NCBI GenBank assembly: GCA_035653295.1
Contig: DASRCB010000011.1
Span: forward strand, 1 to 40,667
Source: DASRCB01 sp035653295
GTDB taxonomy: Bacteria; Acidobacteriota; Terriglobia; Bryobacterales; Bryobacteraceae
Length of the DNA stretch: 40,667 nt
Reading direction: 5' to 3'
This document shows, piece by piece, positions 22,968 to 31,486 of this stretch. The notes under the pieces are model-generated. The model searched no databases and was not told where the DNA came from. It saw only the letters and a list, made by a program, of their open reading frames with translations. The translations under genes and the position numbers were made by a program. How positions within the stretch are numbered: the first letter of the stretch is position 1; the number at the start of each line of letters is the position of its first letter.

Positions 22968-25361
22968 ATGAAACATGTGGGGCAGGCTTCCCGCCGGTGG
23001 CGGGCTCTCAGCCGGCTCGCGACGGTGCTCCTCCTCGTCGCCGCTTGCTCAATCCACGCAGACTTCCTTACCAGCCGCTGGAAAGCGAAATGGATCGCAT
23101 CCGCCGGCGCCCCGCCGTTCGCATACGGCGTTTACCATTTCCGCCGCACCATCGAGCTTCCGCAGAAGCCCGCCGCATTCGTGGTGCATGTCAGCGCCGA
23201 TAACCGCTACGAGCTGTTCGTGAATGGCCATCGGGCGTCGAACGGGCCGGCGCGCGGCGATCTTTTCCACTGGCGCTACGATACCGTTGACCTCGCGCCC
23301 TGGCTTCACGCCGGCCGCAACGTGCTCGCAGCGGAAGTGTGGAATTTCGCCGAGGTAGCACCGGAAGCGCAGATCACCGACCGCACCGGCTTCCTGCTTC
23401 AGGGCGACGCCGACACCGAGCAGGCCGCCAACACGGGAACGGATTGGAAGGCAGTTCGCAACGAGGCGTATTCGCCCATCCCCGTCAGCATGGCCGAACT
23501 GCGAGGCTACTACGCGGCGGGCCCGGGCGATCGCGTGCGCGGCGATCTTTATCCCTGGGGCTGGCAGGAGCCCGATTATGACGACTCCGGCTGGAAGCCG
23601 GCGGAGGCGATCAATGAGGCGGCGGGCCGCGACTCCTCGGATTCGCCAAGCCGCTGGATGCTGATCCCGCGCACCATCCCGGCGATGGAAGAAACCCCGG
23701 AGCGCATCGCGCGCGTCCGCACCGCAAATGGGGTGGACGTGCCCGCGGGATGGCCCCAGGAAAAGGAGGCGGTGCGCATCCCCGCACACACGAAGGCGCG
23801 CCTCCTGCTCGATCAGGACCACCTCACCACCGCCTACCCCGAGCTCACCGTAAGCGGCGGCCGCGGCGCGGCCATCTCCATCGGCTACGCGGAAGCGCTC
23901 ATGCGCGAAACCGAGAAGGGCCGCTGGATCAAGGGCAATCGCAACGAGATCGAAGGCAAGAGCTTCGTCGGGTACCATGACGAGTTTCTGCCGGACGGCG
24001 GCGCGAACCGGACCTTTCGATCGCTGTGGTGGCGGACATGGCGCTACATCGAGCTGAACATTGAGACCCAGGACGACCCGCTGACTATTGACGATTTCCA
24101 CGGCAGCTTTACCGGCTACCCGTTCCAAAGGCGAGCCCGGTTCGACGCCGGCTCGCCGGAGATCGAGCGCATTCTCGATATCGGCTGGCGCACGGCGCGG
24201 CTTTGCGCGCACGAGACCTACATGGACTGTCCCTACTACGAGCAGCTCCAGTATGTCGGGGACACGCGCATCCAGGCTCTGGTGTCGCTGTACATGACCG
24301 GCGACGATCGCCTGATGCGCAACGCCATCTCTCAGATCAATGATTCGCGCACGCCCGAGGGAGCGACATTCAGCCGCTTCCCGACGCGCCTGCAGCAGTA
24401 CATCCCGGGCTTCTCGCTGTGGTGGATCGGCATGGTGCACGACTACCGCATGTACCGCGACGATCCGGAGTTCGTGCGCGGGATGCTGCCGGGCGTGCGT
24501 GCTGTACTCTCATTTTTCCGCGCGCATCAGAGTGACCGCTCCGGACCTCTGAGCAGCGTGCCCTGGTGGAATTACTTCGACTGGACGAAGCAGTGGGAAG
24601 GCGGGACGCCGCCAATCGGCTCGGACGGGCACTCCGCGGCAGGCGATCTGCAATTACTGCTTGCATTCCACTGGGCCGCCGACCTCGAACGGGACCTGGG
24701 GAATGCCGCGCTGGCGCGCGAGGATAACGACTCCGCCGCGTCCCTCGCTTCCGCGATCCAGCGCCTGTACTGGGACGCGTCGCGGCGCATGTACGCCGAT
24801 AGCAGCGATAAGCGCGAGTTCTCGCAGCAGGTGAATACGCTGGCGGTGCTGGCGCATCTGGTGGACGGCGAGAATGCGCGCGATTTGCTGCACCGGATCA
24901 TGCGCGACGACTCTCTGGTGCAGGCCTCCATCTACTTCCGCTTCTACGTTCACGAAGCGTACAATCAGGCCGGGCTGGGTGACGAGTACCTGAGCATGCT
25001 GGGACCGTGGCGGCAGATGATGGCCAGCGGCCTGACTACATGGGCGGAAACCGAGGACCCAACGCGCTCCGATTGTCATGCCTGGAGCGCCAGCCCGAAC
25101 TTTGAAATTTTCCGGACGATTCTTGGTGTGGACTCCGCGGCGCCCGGGTTCCGCCGGGTCAGCGTGCGCCCGTTCCTCGGTACGTTAACGCACGCCGAGG
25201 GCACGGTCCCGCACCCCAGGGGGGAAATCGATGTGAAGCTGACGCGCGAGGGCGAAGGCGTGCGGGCCACAGTCACGCTTCCCGCGCAGGTACCGGGTGA
25301 GTTCGTATGGAAAGGACAACGGCGCGAACTCAATCCGGGCATTAACAACCTGACTCTCTGA
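22968..25361 (+). CDS. GH78-type alpha-L-rhamnosidase-like lipoprotein
   Basis: 797 residues. The N-terminus ends its hydrophobic core with LLLVAAC, a good lipobox, so the protein is probably an envelope lipoprotein. A jelly-roll region follows (FRRTIELPQKPAAFVVHVSA, YELFVNGHRASNGPARGD, NVLAAEVWNFAE), as in rhamnosidase N-terminal domains. The catalytic (alpha/alpha)6 barrel contains ETYMDCPYYEQLQYVGDTRI, equivalent to the DCPxRDERxGWxGD signature, and SDCHAWSASPNFEIFRTILG. A C-terminal beta domain ends the protein. It probably cleaves alpha-L-rhamnosides. The signature is atypical (YYEQLQYVGD), so a related sugar is possible. It diverges from the ROK operon, and a histidine-kinase gene begins 13 bases after its stop. 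Confidence 0.88.
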   Translation: MKHVGQASRRWRALSRLATVLLLVAACSIHADFLTSRWKAKWIASAGAPPFAYGVYHFRRTIELPQKPAAFVVHVSADNRYELFVNGHRASNGPARGDLFHWRYDTVDLAPWLHAGRNVLAAEVWNFAEVAPEAQITDRTGFLLQGDADTEQAANTGTDWKAVRNEAYSPIPVSMAELRGYYAAGPGDRVRGDLYPWGWQEPDYDDSGWKPAEAINEAAGRDSSDSPSRWMLIPRTIPAMEETPERIARVRTANGVDVPAGWPQEKEAVRIPAHTKARLLLDQDHLTTAYPELTVSGGRGAAISIGYAEALMRETEKGRWIKGNRNEIEGKSFVGYHDEFLPDGGANRTFRSLWWRTWRYIELNIETQDDPLTIDDFHGSFTGYPFQRRARFDAGSPEIERILDIGWRTARLCAHETYMDCPYYEQLQYVGDTRIQALVSLYMTGDDRLMRNAISQINDSRTPEGATFSRFPTRLQQYIPGFSLWWIGMVHDYRMYRDDPEFVRGMLPGVRAVLSFFRAHQSDRSGPLSSVPWWNYFDWTKQWEGGTPPIGSDGHSAAGDLQLLLAFHWAADLERDLGNAALAREDNDSAASLASAIQRLYWDASRRMYADSSDKREFSQQVNTLAVLAHLVDGENARDLLHRIMRDDSLVQASIYFRFYVHEAYNQAGLGDEYLSMLGPWRQMMASGLTTWAETEDPTRSDCHAWSASPNFEIFRTILGVDSAAPGFRRVSVRPFLGTLTHAEGTVPHPRGEIDVKLTREGEGVRATVTLPAQVPGEFVWKGQRRELNPGINNLTL

Positions 25362-25374
25362 ACGCCGTTGCCGT

Positions 25375-26826
25375 TTGGACTCGAACCGACAGACGTTTCG
25401 CATTGCCGGGCGCATCGCCGCCTCGCTGCTGCTGATCGCGGCGGTGACGTTTTGCCTGCGGCGGGTGTTGCCGGTTAATGCCACCACCGCGGGCTTCGCC
25501 TTCCTGCTCGCGATTCTTCTGATCGCCACATACTTCGGCGTTACCGAAGCGGTGCTTGCAGCCGTGCTCGCCATGTGCTGTTTCAACTTCTTCTTCCTGC
25601 CGCCGATCGGCGCGTTCACCATCGCCGACCCGCAGAACTGGGTCGCACTCTTCACCTTTCTCGCCACCGCGATTACCGCCAGCCAGCTCTCCATCCGGGC
25701 ACGCCAGCGGGCGCAGGAGGCCATGGATCGCCGCCAGGATATGGAGAGGCTTTATGCGCTTAGCAGGGCCATTCTGCTGGCGGCGCCTGAAGACGTTCGG
25801 GCGGCCCGCATCGGCCAGCAGATCGCATTGATCTACGAACGGCGCGGAGTCGCGCTGTACGATGCCGCGACGCAGCAGCTGGTGCAGGCGGGCCCGGAGG
25901 ACCTCACCGATGTCAGCACGCAACTGCGGGACGCGGCGGCGCATGGGGTCGACTACCGGGATGCCTCCGGCGAGACACTGGTGACCGCGGTTCGTCTGGG
26001 CGGAAAGCCCATCGGCAGCCTGGCGATTCGCGGCGCCCCGATTACCGACACAGCCCTGCAGTCGTTGTCGAACCTGGTGGCCATCGGCCTGGAGCGTGCG
26101 CGCGCGCAGGAGGCGTCCAGCAGGGCGGAGGCCGAGCGGCAGAGCGAGCAGTTCAAATCGACGCTCCTCGATGCAATCGCCCACGAGTTCAAAACGCCGC
26201 TGACGGCCATGCGCGCCGCGGCAACAGAATTGCTTGCCCACTCCGAAAGGCTGGACGCATCGCAGCGCGAGCTCGCCGCCGTCCTGAGCGAAGAAACGGA
26301 CCGCCTGGCCAATATGGTTACCGAAGCGATCCGCATGGCCCGCATCGAAGCTGGAAATATCGAGGTGCGACGGTGGGGCGTCAGCGTAAGCGAGCTCATG
26401 CAGGCGAGCATACAGTCCGCGGGCGCGGGCCGGAGCAGCAGGATCCAGGTGGAGGACGCGGCGGGGGAAATGCTCGTCAATGTGGATCGCGAACTGATCG
26501 CGGTCGCGCTCGGCCAGTTAATCGGAAACGCACTGAAATTCTCTCCCGGCGCAACCGCGGTGACGTTGCGCTCATCTCGTGAAGGGGACTGTGTCGTCCT
26601 GAGCGTTCGCGACGAAGGCCCGGGGATTCCGGAGCATGAGCGCGGGCGTATTTTCGAGAAGTTTTATCGCGCGTCGACGGCCCGGCGTGTCGCCGGCACG
26701 GGCCTTGGTCTGGCCATCGCGCGCGAAATTGTGGAGGCGCACGGCGGTGAACTGCGCCTCGAGAGCGAAGCCGGCGGGGGCTCGGAGTTCAGCATCGTGC
26801 TTCCCGCCGCGGAGAAAGGACCATGA
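25375..26826 (+). CDS. KdpD-like sensor histidine kinase lacking the KdpD/Usp N-terminal domains
   Basis: 483 residues starting at TTG 25375; no ATG start or Shine-Dalgarno is evident nearby. The four-helix DUF4118 membrane domain spans about 10-105, with NFFFLPPIGAFTIADPQNW typical of KdpD. A GAF-like domain (about 120-240) follows, then HisKA with phospho-His270 in DAIAHEFKTPLTAMRA, and HATPase_c with GNALKFSP, DEGPGIPEHERGRIFEKFYR and GTGLGLAIAREIVEAHGG. This is the C-terminal half of KdpD only. The N-terminal KdpD and Usp domains are encoded separately about 1 kb downstream. It overlaps the response-regulator gene by ATGA and probably phosphorylates that protein. Confidence 0.9.
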   Translation: MDSNRQTFRIAGRIAASLLLIAAVTFCLRRVLPVNATTAGFAFLLAILLIATYFGVTEAVLAAVLAMCCFNFFFLPPIGAFTIADPQNWVALFTFLATAITASQLSIRARQRAQEAMDRRQDMERLYALSRAILLAAPEDVRAARIGQQIALIYERRGVALYDAATQQLVQAGPEDLTDVSTQLRDAAAHGVDYRDASGETLVTAVRLGGKPIGSLAIRGAPITDTALQSLSNLVAIGLERARAQEASSRAEAERQSEQFKSTLLDAIAHEFKTPLTAMRAAATELLAHSERLDASQRELAAVLSEETDRLANMVTEAIRMARIEAGNIEVRRWGVSVSELMQASIQSAGAGRSSRIQVEDAAGEMLVNVDRELIAVALGQLIGNALKFSPGATAVTLRSSREGDCVVLSVRDEGPGIPEHERGRIFEKFYRASTARRVAGTGLGLAIAREIVEAHGGELRLESEAGGGSEFSIVLPAAEKGP

Positions 26827-27527
26827 GCGCTGGCAGCGTGATGATTGTCGATGACGAGCCGCAGATCCGCCGAGTGCTGCGGGCAACGCTGCTGGCGCGC
26901 GACTACGAGGTGATGGAAGCGCGCACGGCGGAGGAGGCGCTCGACCTGCTGACAGATCATCGCTTCGACCTCATTCTGCTGGACATGAATATGCCGGGAA
27001 TGGGCGGCCTCGAGGGCTGCCGGGAGATTCGCGCCCACTCGGACGCCGCTATCGTCATGCTCACGGTTCGCGACGCGGAGGCGGACAAGGTGGCGGCGCT
27101 CGACGCCGGCGCCGACGATTACGTGACCAAGCCTTTCAGCACGCCGGAGTTGCTGGCGCGGATTCGAGCGGCGCTGCGGCGCACCATGTCTGAGGCAGAG
27201 CCGGCGCAGCTTCGGCTGACGGATGTAACCATCGATTTCGCCGCTCGCGCGGTGCAGAGAGATGGCGTCAGCACGCGGCTGACGCCCACTGAATTCGATC
27301 TGCTGCGCTATCTGGTCGGGCATCCAAACAAGGCGCTTACGCATCGCGAATTGCTGAGCGCAGTCTGGGGTCCGGAGTATGGCGACGAGCATGAGTACCT
27401 GCGCGTCTTCGTGAATCAATTGCGACGCAAGATCGAGCCGGCGCCCTCGCAGCCGCGCTACATCATCACCGAACCCTGGGTGGGGTATCGCTTCGCGCTT
27501 CCGGATAAGGCTGCGGCCCAGAGCTGA
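26823..27527 (+). CDS. OmpR/KdpE-family response regulator
   Basis: 234 residues. The receiver domain has the acidic pair Asp10-Asp11 in MIVDDEPQIRR, phospho-acceptor Asp54 in LILLDMNMPGMGG, Thr81 and Lys103 in DDYVTKPF. The C-terminal winged helix shows LTPTEFDLLRYLVGHPNKALTH, LLSAVWGPEYGDEHEYLRVFVNQLRRKIE and ITEPWVGYRF. The WGPEYGDEHEYLRVFVNQLRRKIE pattern is characteristic of KdpE. It should regulate transcription in response to the overlapping sensor-kinase gene. No kdpFABC lies in the window, so the target may be elsewhere or different. Confidence 0.92.
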   Translation: MSAGSVMIVDDEPQIRRVLRATLLARDYEVMEARTAEEALDLLTDHRFDLILLDMNMPGMGGLEGCREIRAHSDAAIVMLTVRDAEADKVAALDAGADDYVTKPFSTPELLARIRAALRRTMSEAEPAQLRLTDVTIDFAARAVQRDGVSTRLTPTEFDLLRYLVGHPNKALTHRELLSAVWGPEYGDEHEYLRVFVNQLRRKIEPAPSQPRYIITEPWVGYRFALPDKAAAQS

Positions 27528-27542
27528 GGGGGACCTCGGGTA

Positions 27543-27790
27543 TTGAAATTGGCCGGACCGGGCGGGCAGAGTGCCCGCCGCAGGCTGAGAGCCTGCCCCA
27601 CAAAGGGCAGACCTGGAGTCGAAACGGGGGCACGCGCTACGCGGCGGGGATTGAAATCGGCCGGGCCGGGCGGGCAGAGTGCCCGCCGCAGGCTGAGAGC
27701 CTGCCCCACAAAAGCAGATCGGGCGGCGAAACGGGGGCGCGCGCTACGCGTCGGGATTGAAATCGGCCGGGCCCCACAAAGCCAGATTGG
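27543..27790. repeat. Tandem repeat with twin GAG-loop hairpins (2 full units + 1 deleted unit)
   Basis: Unit 1 (27543-27650) and unit 2 (27651-27756) are near-identical, 108 and 106 bases long. A third, partial unit starts at 27757. Each full unit carries two perfect hairpins in tandem. The first is GGCGGGCA-GAG-TGCCCGCC (27561-27579; 27669-27687). The second is GCAGGCT-GAG-AGCCTGC (27580-27596; 27688-27704). Both are followed by CCCACAAA. The third unit begins identically but has lost precisely the hairpin block, joining CCGGG to CCCCACAAA. The elements look like REP-type mobile palindromes. They occupy most of the gene-free gap 27528-27872; the rest shows only a ribosome site near its end. 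Confidence 0.85.
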
Positions 27791-27872
27791 GGTTCGTGTT
27801 CGGCCTTATACCTTTTTTATGCCTCGGCCCGGATCAGCGTGCGCGAAGCGATAATCTACCCGGAGAAGCGCC

Positions 27873-28946
27873 ATGCGCGGCGAAACACGGCTTCGGCCCG
27901 ATCCCGACCAGTTGCTCCGCAGTGTTGAAAACGAAGACTTCTATGAGAAACACGGGCGGCTGAAAGTCTTTCTGGGTTATGCCTCTGGCGTGGGTAAGTC
28001 ATTCCGCATGTTCGACGAAGGCCGGCGCCGCTTCGAGCGTGGGCAGGACGTGGTGATTGCGGCCCTGCAGCCGAACCTCTCGCCCGACGTCACGGCCATC
28101 GTGGAACGGCTTCCGGCCATTCCGCCCCTGATAATCGATGGACGTCCGGTCATCGATGTGGAAGCCATCCTGCGCCGCCACCCACGTGTTTGTTTGATCG
28201 ATGGTCTGGCATTCGACAATCCTTGCGGATCGCGAAACGAAAAGCGCTGGCAGGACGTGCAGCAGCTGATCGATGCCCGCATCTCGGTCATCACCTCGGT
28301 GAATCTCCAGTACATCGAAGAGGAGCGCGACCGCGTCGCCGCGATCACCGGTAAGCGGGCCCAGGAGACGGTCCCGGAGAGCTTCCTCGAAAACGCGGAC
28401 GAGATCATGGTGGTGGACGCGCCGGCGGATTTCAACGCGGCCGGCGGTTCGCTCTCGCCCGAAAAGCTTTCCGCCCTTCGCGAACTCGCTCTGGTGGTCG
28501 CGGCGCACGTGGTGGAGCGGGAGCTGGAGCGCTACCTCGCCCGGCACGGGATCCAGCAGCAGTGGGGCACCCAGGAACGCATTCTGGTTTGCATCACGCC
28601 GCGCAGCAACGCCGAGAAGATCATCGAGAGCGCGCGGCGCAACGCCGAGCGATTCCATGGCGAGCTTTTCGTGGCGTGGGTGGGCCAGCCGGAGTTGGCC
28701 CCCGAGGATGAGGCGGCGCTGCAACGCAACCTGGAGATGGCGCGCCGGGCCGGCGCAAAGGTGCATTCGCTGGAGGGCGGCGATCCGGCGGATGTCATCA
28801 TGCGCTTCGCGCGCGAGGAGCGCATCACGCAGATTTTTATCGGCCATACGCGGCGGACCGGCTTTTGGGCGCGCATGTTCGGCAGTCCGGTGGATGACCT
28901 GATCCGCGAGGCGGAAGGCATGGACGTGAGGATCTTCCCGCAGTGA
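27873..28946 (+). CDS. Stand-alone KdpD N-terminal domain + Usp protein, divergent copy
   Basis: 357 residues; GGAG lies at a suitable distance before the ATG. The KdpD sensor domain has an intact P-loop GYASGVGKS (35-43). The following signature, VDELAHTN-x-PGS in typical KdpD, reads IDGLAFDNPCGS (109-120), so the Asp-Glu pair and the His are changed. KRWQDVQQLIDARISVITSVNLQYIEE and ETVPESFLENADEIMVVD follow. From about 233 to the end is a universal-stress-protein domain (ERILVCITPRSNAEKIIESA, IFIGHTRRTGFW). It has no kinase or membrane part. In Staphylococcus KdpD the Usp domain binds c-di-AMP; whether this one does is unknown. GTGA overlap with the next gene. Confidence 0.9.
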   Translation: MRGETRLRPDPDQLLRSVENEDFYEKHGRLKVFLGYASGVGKSFRMFDEGRRRFERGQDVVIAALQPNLSPDVTAIVERLPAIPPLIIDGRPVIDVEAILRRHPRVCLIDGLAFDNPCGSRNEKRWQDVQQLIDARISVITSVNLQYIEEERDRVAAITGKRAQETVPESFLENADEIMVVDAPADFNAAGGSLSPEKLSALRELALVVAAHVVERELERYLARHGIQQQWGTQERILVCITPRSNAEKIIESARRNAERFHGELFVAWVGQPELAPEDEAALQRNLEMARRAGAKVHSLEGGDPADVIMRFAREERITQIFIGHTRRTGFWARMFGSPVDDLIREAEGMDVRIFPQ

Positions 28947-30049
28947 GCGCGCCTTCCGGCGAGAGGCGCGGCCGGTTACGAGTGTTGCTGGGCTACGCCG
29001 CGGGCGTGGGCAAGACCTACGAAATGCTTTCCGAGGGCCAGCGGCTCAGGAGCGATGGCGTCGACGTGGTGATCGGCTATTTCGAGCCGCACGGCCGCCG
29101 GGACACGATTTCCCGTACCGAAGGCCTCGAGGCGGTCCCGCGGCGCAGGGTCGAATATCGCGGCGCGGTGTTCGAAGAAATGGACACCGATGCCGTGATT
29201 GCCCGCCATCCTCAGGTCTGCCTGGTTGACGAGTTCGCTCACACGAACGTGCCCGGATCGCCGCGCGGGAAGCGCTGGGAGGATGTGCTGGCGCTGCTTG
29301 ACGCGGGCATCGATGTGTACACCACCATGAACGTTCAGCACCTCGAGAGCCTGAACGATCAGGTGTGGCAGATCTCCGGCGTTCGCGTGCGCGAGACCGT
29401 GCCCGACTGGGTGATGAAAGAGGCGGACGAGGTGGTCATGGTCGACGTGACCCCCCGGGCGCTGGTGCATCGCCTGGAGCGAGGCGTGGTCTATGCTCCC
29501 GATAAAGCGCAGCGGGCGCTGGCTAACTTTTTTCAGGAGAGCACGCTCGCCGCGCTGCGCGAGCTGGCCATGCGCCAGACCGCGCATGAGGTCGATATCC
29601 GGCATTCCGCCGAGGAGCGGCGGCCGGAAAGCGGTCCACAGGCGCGCGCGGCGGAGCGGATCCTGATTTGTGTGGGCCCGGAGGCCGCCAGCGCGGCTCT
29701 GATTCGCCGCGGACGCCGCGTCGCGGACTTTATCCACGCCGAATGCTTCGCGCTGTTCGTCCGGCCGACCCGCGGCGAGCCGGTTTCCGAAAGCGAGCGC
29801 GAGTCGGTGGACCGGCACCTGAACTTCGCCCGCAACCTGCACATCGAGACGCGTGTTCTGGAGAGCGACGACGTTCCCGCGGCGATTGTCGACTTCGCGC
29901 GGATGTATCAGATCACGCAGGTCTTTATGGGACGGCCGCGGCGCTTTCACCGGTTGCCGATGATGGGCCGTAACCTGGTTCAGCGCGTGGTCGAGCTGGC
30001 GCACGATATGCAGATCACCATCGTGGCGGAGCGTCGCCGAAGCGGCTGA
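28943..30049 (+). CDS. Stand-alone KdpD N-terminal domain + Usp protein, canonical copy
   Basis: 368 residues from GTG 28943, overlapping the previous stop (GTGA). The P-loop is GYAAGVGKT (17-25). The signature VDEFAHTNVPGSPRGKRWEDV (95-115) is close to textbook KdpD, and TTMNVQHLESLNDQVWQISG plus RETVPDWVMKEADEVVMVD follow. The C-terminal Usp domain (about 235-368) contains ERILICVGPEAASAALIRRG and QVFMGRPRRFHRLPMMGRN. It lacks transmembrane helices and a kinase domain, so it would have to act in trans on the sensor kinase at 25375-26826 or on another target. Free-standing short KdpD proteins are known from cyanobacteria. Two paralogs in tandem are unusual. Confidence 0.92.
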   Translation: MSAPSGERRGRLRVLLGYAAGVGKTYEMLSEGQRLRSDGVDVVIGYFEPHGRRDTISRTEGLEAVPRRRVEYRGAVFEEMDTDAVIARHPQVCLVDEFAHTNVPGSPRGKRWEDVLALLDAGIDVYTTMNVQHLESLNDQVWQISGVRVRETVPDWVMKEADEVVMVDVTPRALVHRLERGVVYAPDKAQRALANFFQESTLAALRELAMRQTAHEVDIRHSAEERRPESGPQARAAERILICVGPEAASAALIRRGRRVADFIHAECFALFVRPTRGEPVSESERESVDRHLNFARNLHIETRVLESDDVPAAIVDFARMYQITQVFMGRPRRFHRLPMMGRNLVQRVVELAHDMQITIVAERRRSG

Positions 30050-30104
30050 GGCAATCCACAGGCCGCCACGCCCCCGTATAGGCTCATGTGAGCATCACGC
30101 GGGC

Positions 30105-30701
30105 ATGAGCATCCTCCTGTTACCCATACTCACCGTGATCGTTCGCTCCGGCGACGACGGAGATCTGGTTCGGCGTCTGCAGGAGCGCGACGCCAGCGCC
30201 ATGGGCGATCTGTACGACCGCTATGGGCGGATCGCCTACTCGGTGGTGCTGCGGGTGGTGCGAAACCAGGCCGTGGCCGAGGATCTGGTCCAGGAGGCGT
30301 TCCTGCGCATCTGGACGCGCATTCACGGCTTCGACGCGGAGAAGGGCTCGCTGGGGGGCTGGGTGCTGACGGTGGCCAGAAACCGGGCGGTCGACTATCT
30401 CAGATCGCTGGAGGGCAGGGAACGGGAGCGCACCACCGAGCTGGCGCGCGGCGACGAGCCCGCGGTTTTCGCGGATTTCGAAAAGGACCTGTTGAACACC
30501 GATCGGGTGCGGCTGCTGCGCGGAGCGTTTGAAAAACTGAACACGAACCAGCGCACCGTGATCGAGTTGGCGTACTTCGAAGGCCTCTCGCAGACGGAGA
30601 TGGCCGACAAGCTGAAGCAGCCGCTGGGTACAGTGAAGACGTGGGTGCGTTCGGCGCTGCAGACGCTGCGGCAGGAGCTGGTGGGGGCGGCCGCCGTATG
30701 A
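30105..30701 (+). CDS. ECF RNA polymerase sigma factor (SigK-like)
   Basis: 198 residues. Region 2 is seen in DLYDRYGRIAYSVVLRVVRN, then AEDLVQEAFLRIWTRIHGFD and GGWVLTVARNRAVDYLRS. Region 4 is seen in LNTNQRTVIELAYFEGLSQT followed by EMADKLKQPLGTVKTWVRSA. The ATG at 30105 is taken; its ribosome site is weak. A small palindrome, GCTCA-TG-TGAGC, lies at 30082-30093 just upstream. The gene overlaps the downstream anti-sigma gene by ATGA, the normal arrangement for a sigma factor kept inactive by its partner. It begins 55 bases after the second KdpD-N gene, so it may share that transcript. Confidence 0.93.
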   Translation: MSILLLPILTVIVRSGDDGDLVRRLQERDASAMGDLYDRYGRIAYSVVLRVVRNQAVAEDLVQEAFLRIWTRIHGFDAEKGSLGGWVLTVARNRAVDYLRSLEGRERERTTELARGDEPAVFADFEKDLLNTDRVRLLRGAFEKLNTNQRTVIELAYFEGLSQTEMADKLKQPLGTVKTWVRSALQTLRQELVGAAAV

Positions 30702-31456
30702 CCTGCGAACAACTGCGGGATTCGTACGAGCTGTACGCGCTCGGACTGGCGGATGAGCCGGAGCAAACTGCGATCCTCGAGCACCTCGGGGACCGATGTC
30801 CGGTGTGCAGCGACGGCGTGAATCATGCCCGCGCGCTGAACGCCTCGGTTCTGGCTCTGGCGCCCGATGCCGCGCCGCCGGCGCGCCTGCGCAGGCGGAT
30901 CATGGCCGGCATCGGAGCGGAGCCGGAGCGGCAGTGGGGCTGGTCGTGGGTCTGGGCAGCAGCAGCCGCGGCCTTCGCTATTGTCGCTTTCGTCTACATG
31001 GGGCAGGTGCGCGAGACGAATCGCCAGCTGGCGTATGCGCGCTCGGAACTGGGGCGCACGGCCTCGGAGCTGACGAACACCGCGGCGGATCGATCGCGTC
31101 TGGAGCAGGCCATCCAGCTTCTGGAGCAGCCCGACACCGAGCAGGTGAGCTTTGGGGGCGCCGCGGCGCAGCCGCCGCGAGGGCGCGTCATCCTGAACCC
31201 GCGACGCGGCGTGCTGCTGATTGCCGCGAATCTCCCGCCTGTTGCTGCCGGACGGACCTACGAGATGTGGCTGCTGCCGAAAACGGGCGGCCCCAGGCCC
31301 GCCGGTCTGTTCCAGTCCGCCGCGACGGGAACCGCGATCCACTTCCTGCCGGGCGCTGTGGATCGCTCACAAATCGCCGGCGTAGCGGTGAGTGTCGAGC
31401 CTGCGACCGGGTCGCTGTCGCCAACGACAACGCCGATTATCGTGGCGAAGCTCTGA
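30698..31456 (+). CDS. RskA-type anti-sigma factor
   Basis: 252 residues from ATG 30698, which overlaps the sigma stop; an upstream in-frame ATG inside the sigma gene is rejected. The cytoplasmic N-terminus has a zinc-like ASD pattern (LEHLGDRCPVC). A single TM (WVWAAAAAAFAIVAFVYMG) spans about residues 90-108. A coiled coil of ~40 residues follows (NRQLAYARSELGRTASELTN and on). The C-terminal RskA domain contains GRTYEMWLLPKTGGPRPAGLF and VDRSQIAGVAVSVEPATGS. It should hold the ECF sigma factor at the membrane until proteolysis. RseP-type cleavage is one possible route, and an rseP gene lies 3.5 kb downstream. Confidence 0.9.
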   Translation: MTCEQLRDSYELYALGLADEPEQTAILEHLGDRCPVCSDGVNHARALNASVLALAPDAAPPARLRRRIMAGIGAEPERQWGWSWVWAAAAAAFAIVAFVYMGQVRETNRQLAYARSELGRTASELTNTAADRSRLEQAIQLLEQPDTEQVSFGGAAAQPPRGRVILNPRRGVLLIAANLPPVAAGRTYEMWLLPKTGGPRPAGLFQSAATGTAIHFLPGAVDRSQIAGVAVSVEPATGSLSPTTTPIIVAKL

Positions 31457-31486
31457 TCAGCAATGCAGGCCGGCGGCTCGCATGAG

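Noticed and set aside
27543..27790. CRISPR array
   Set aside because: The units are long, adjacent and self-complementary, with no unique spacers of even length and no cas genes.
27543..27854. 103-residue frame across the tandem repeats
   Set aside because: It simply translates the hairpin repeats; no start signal or protein family.
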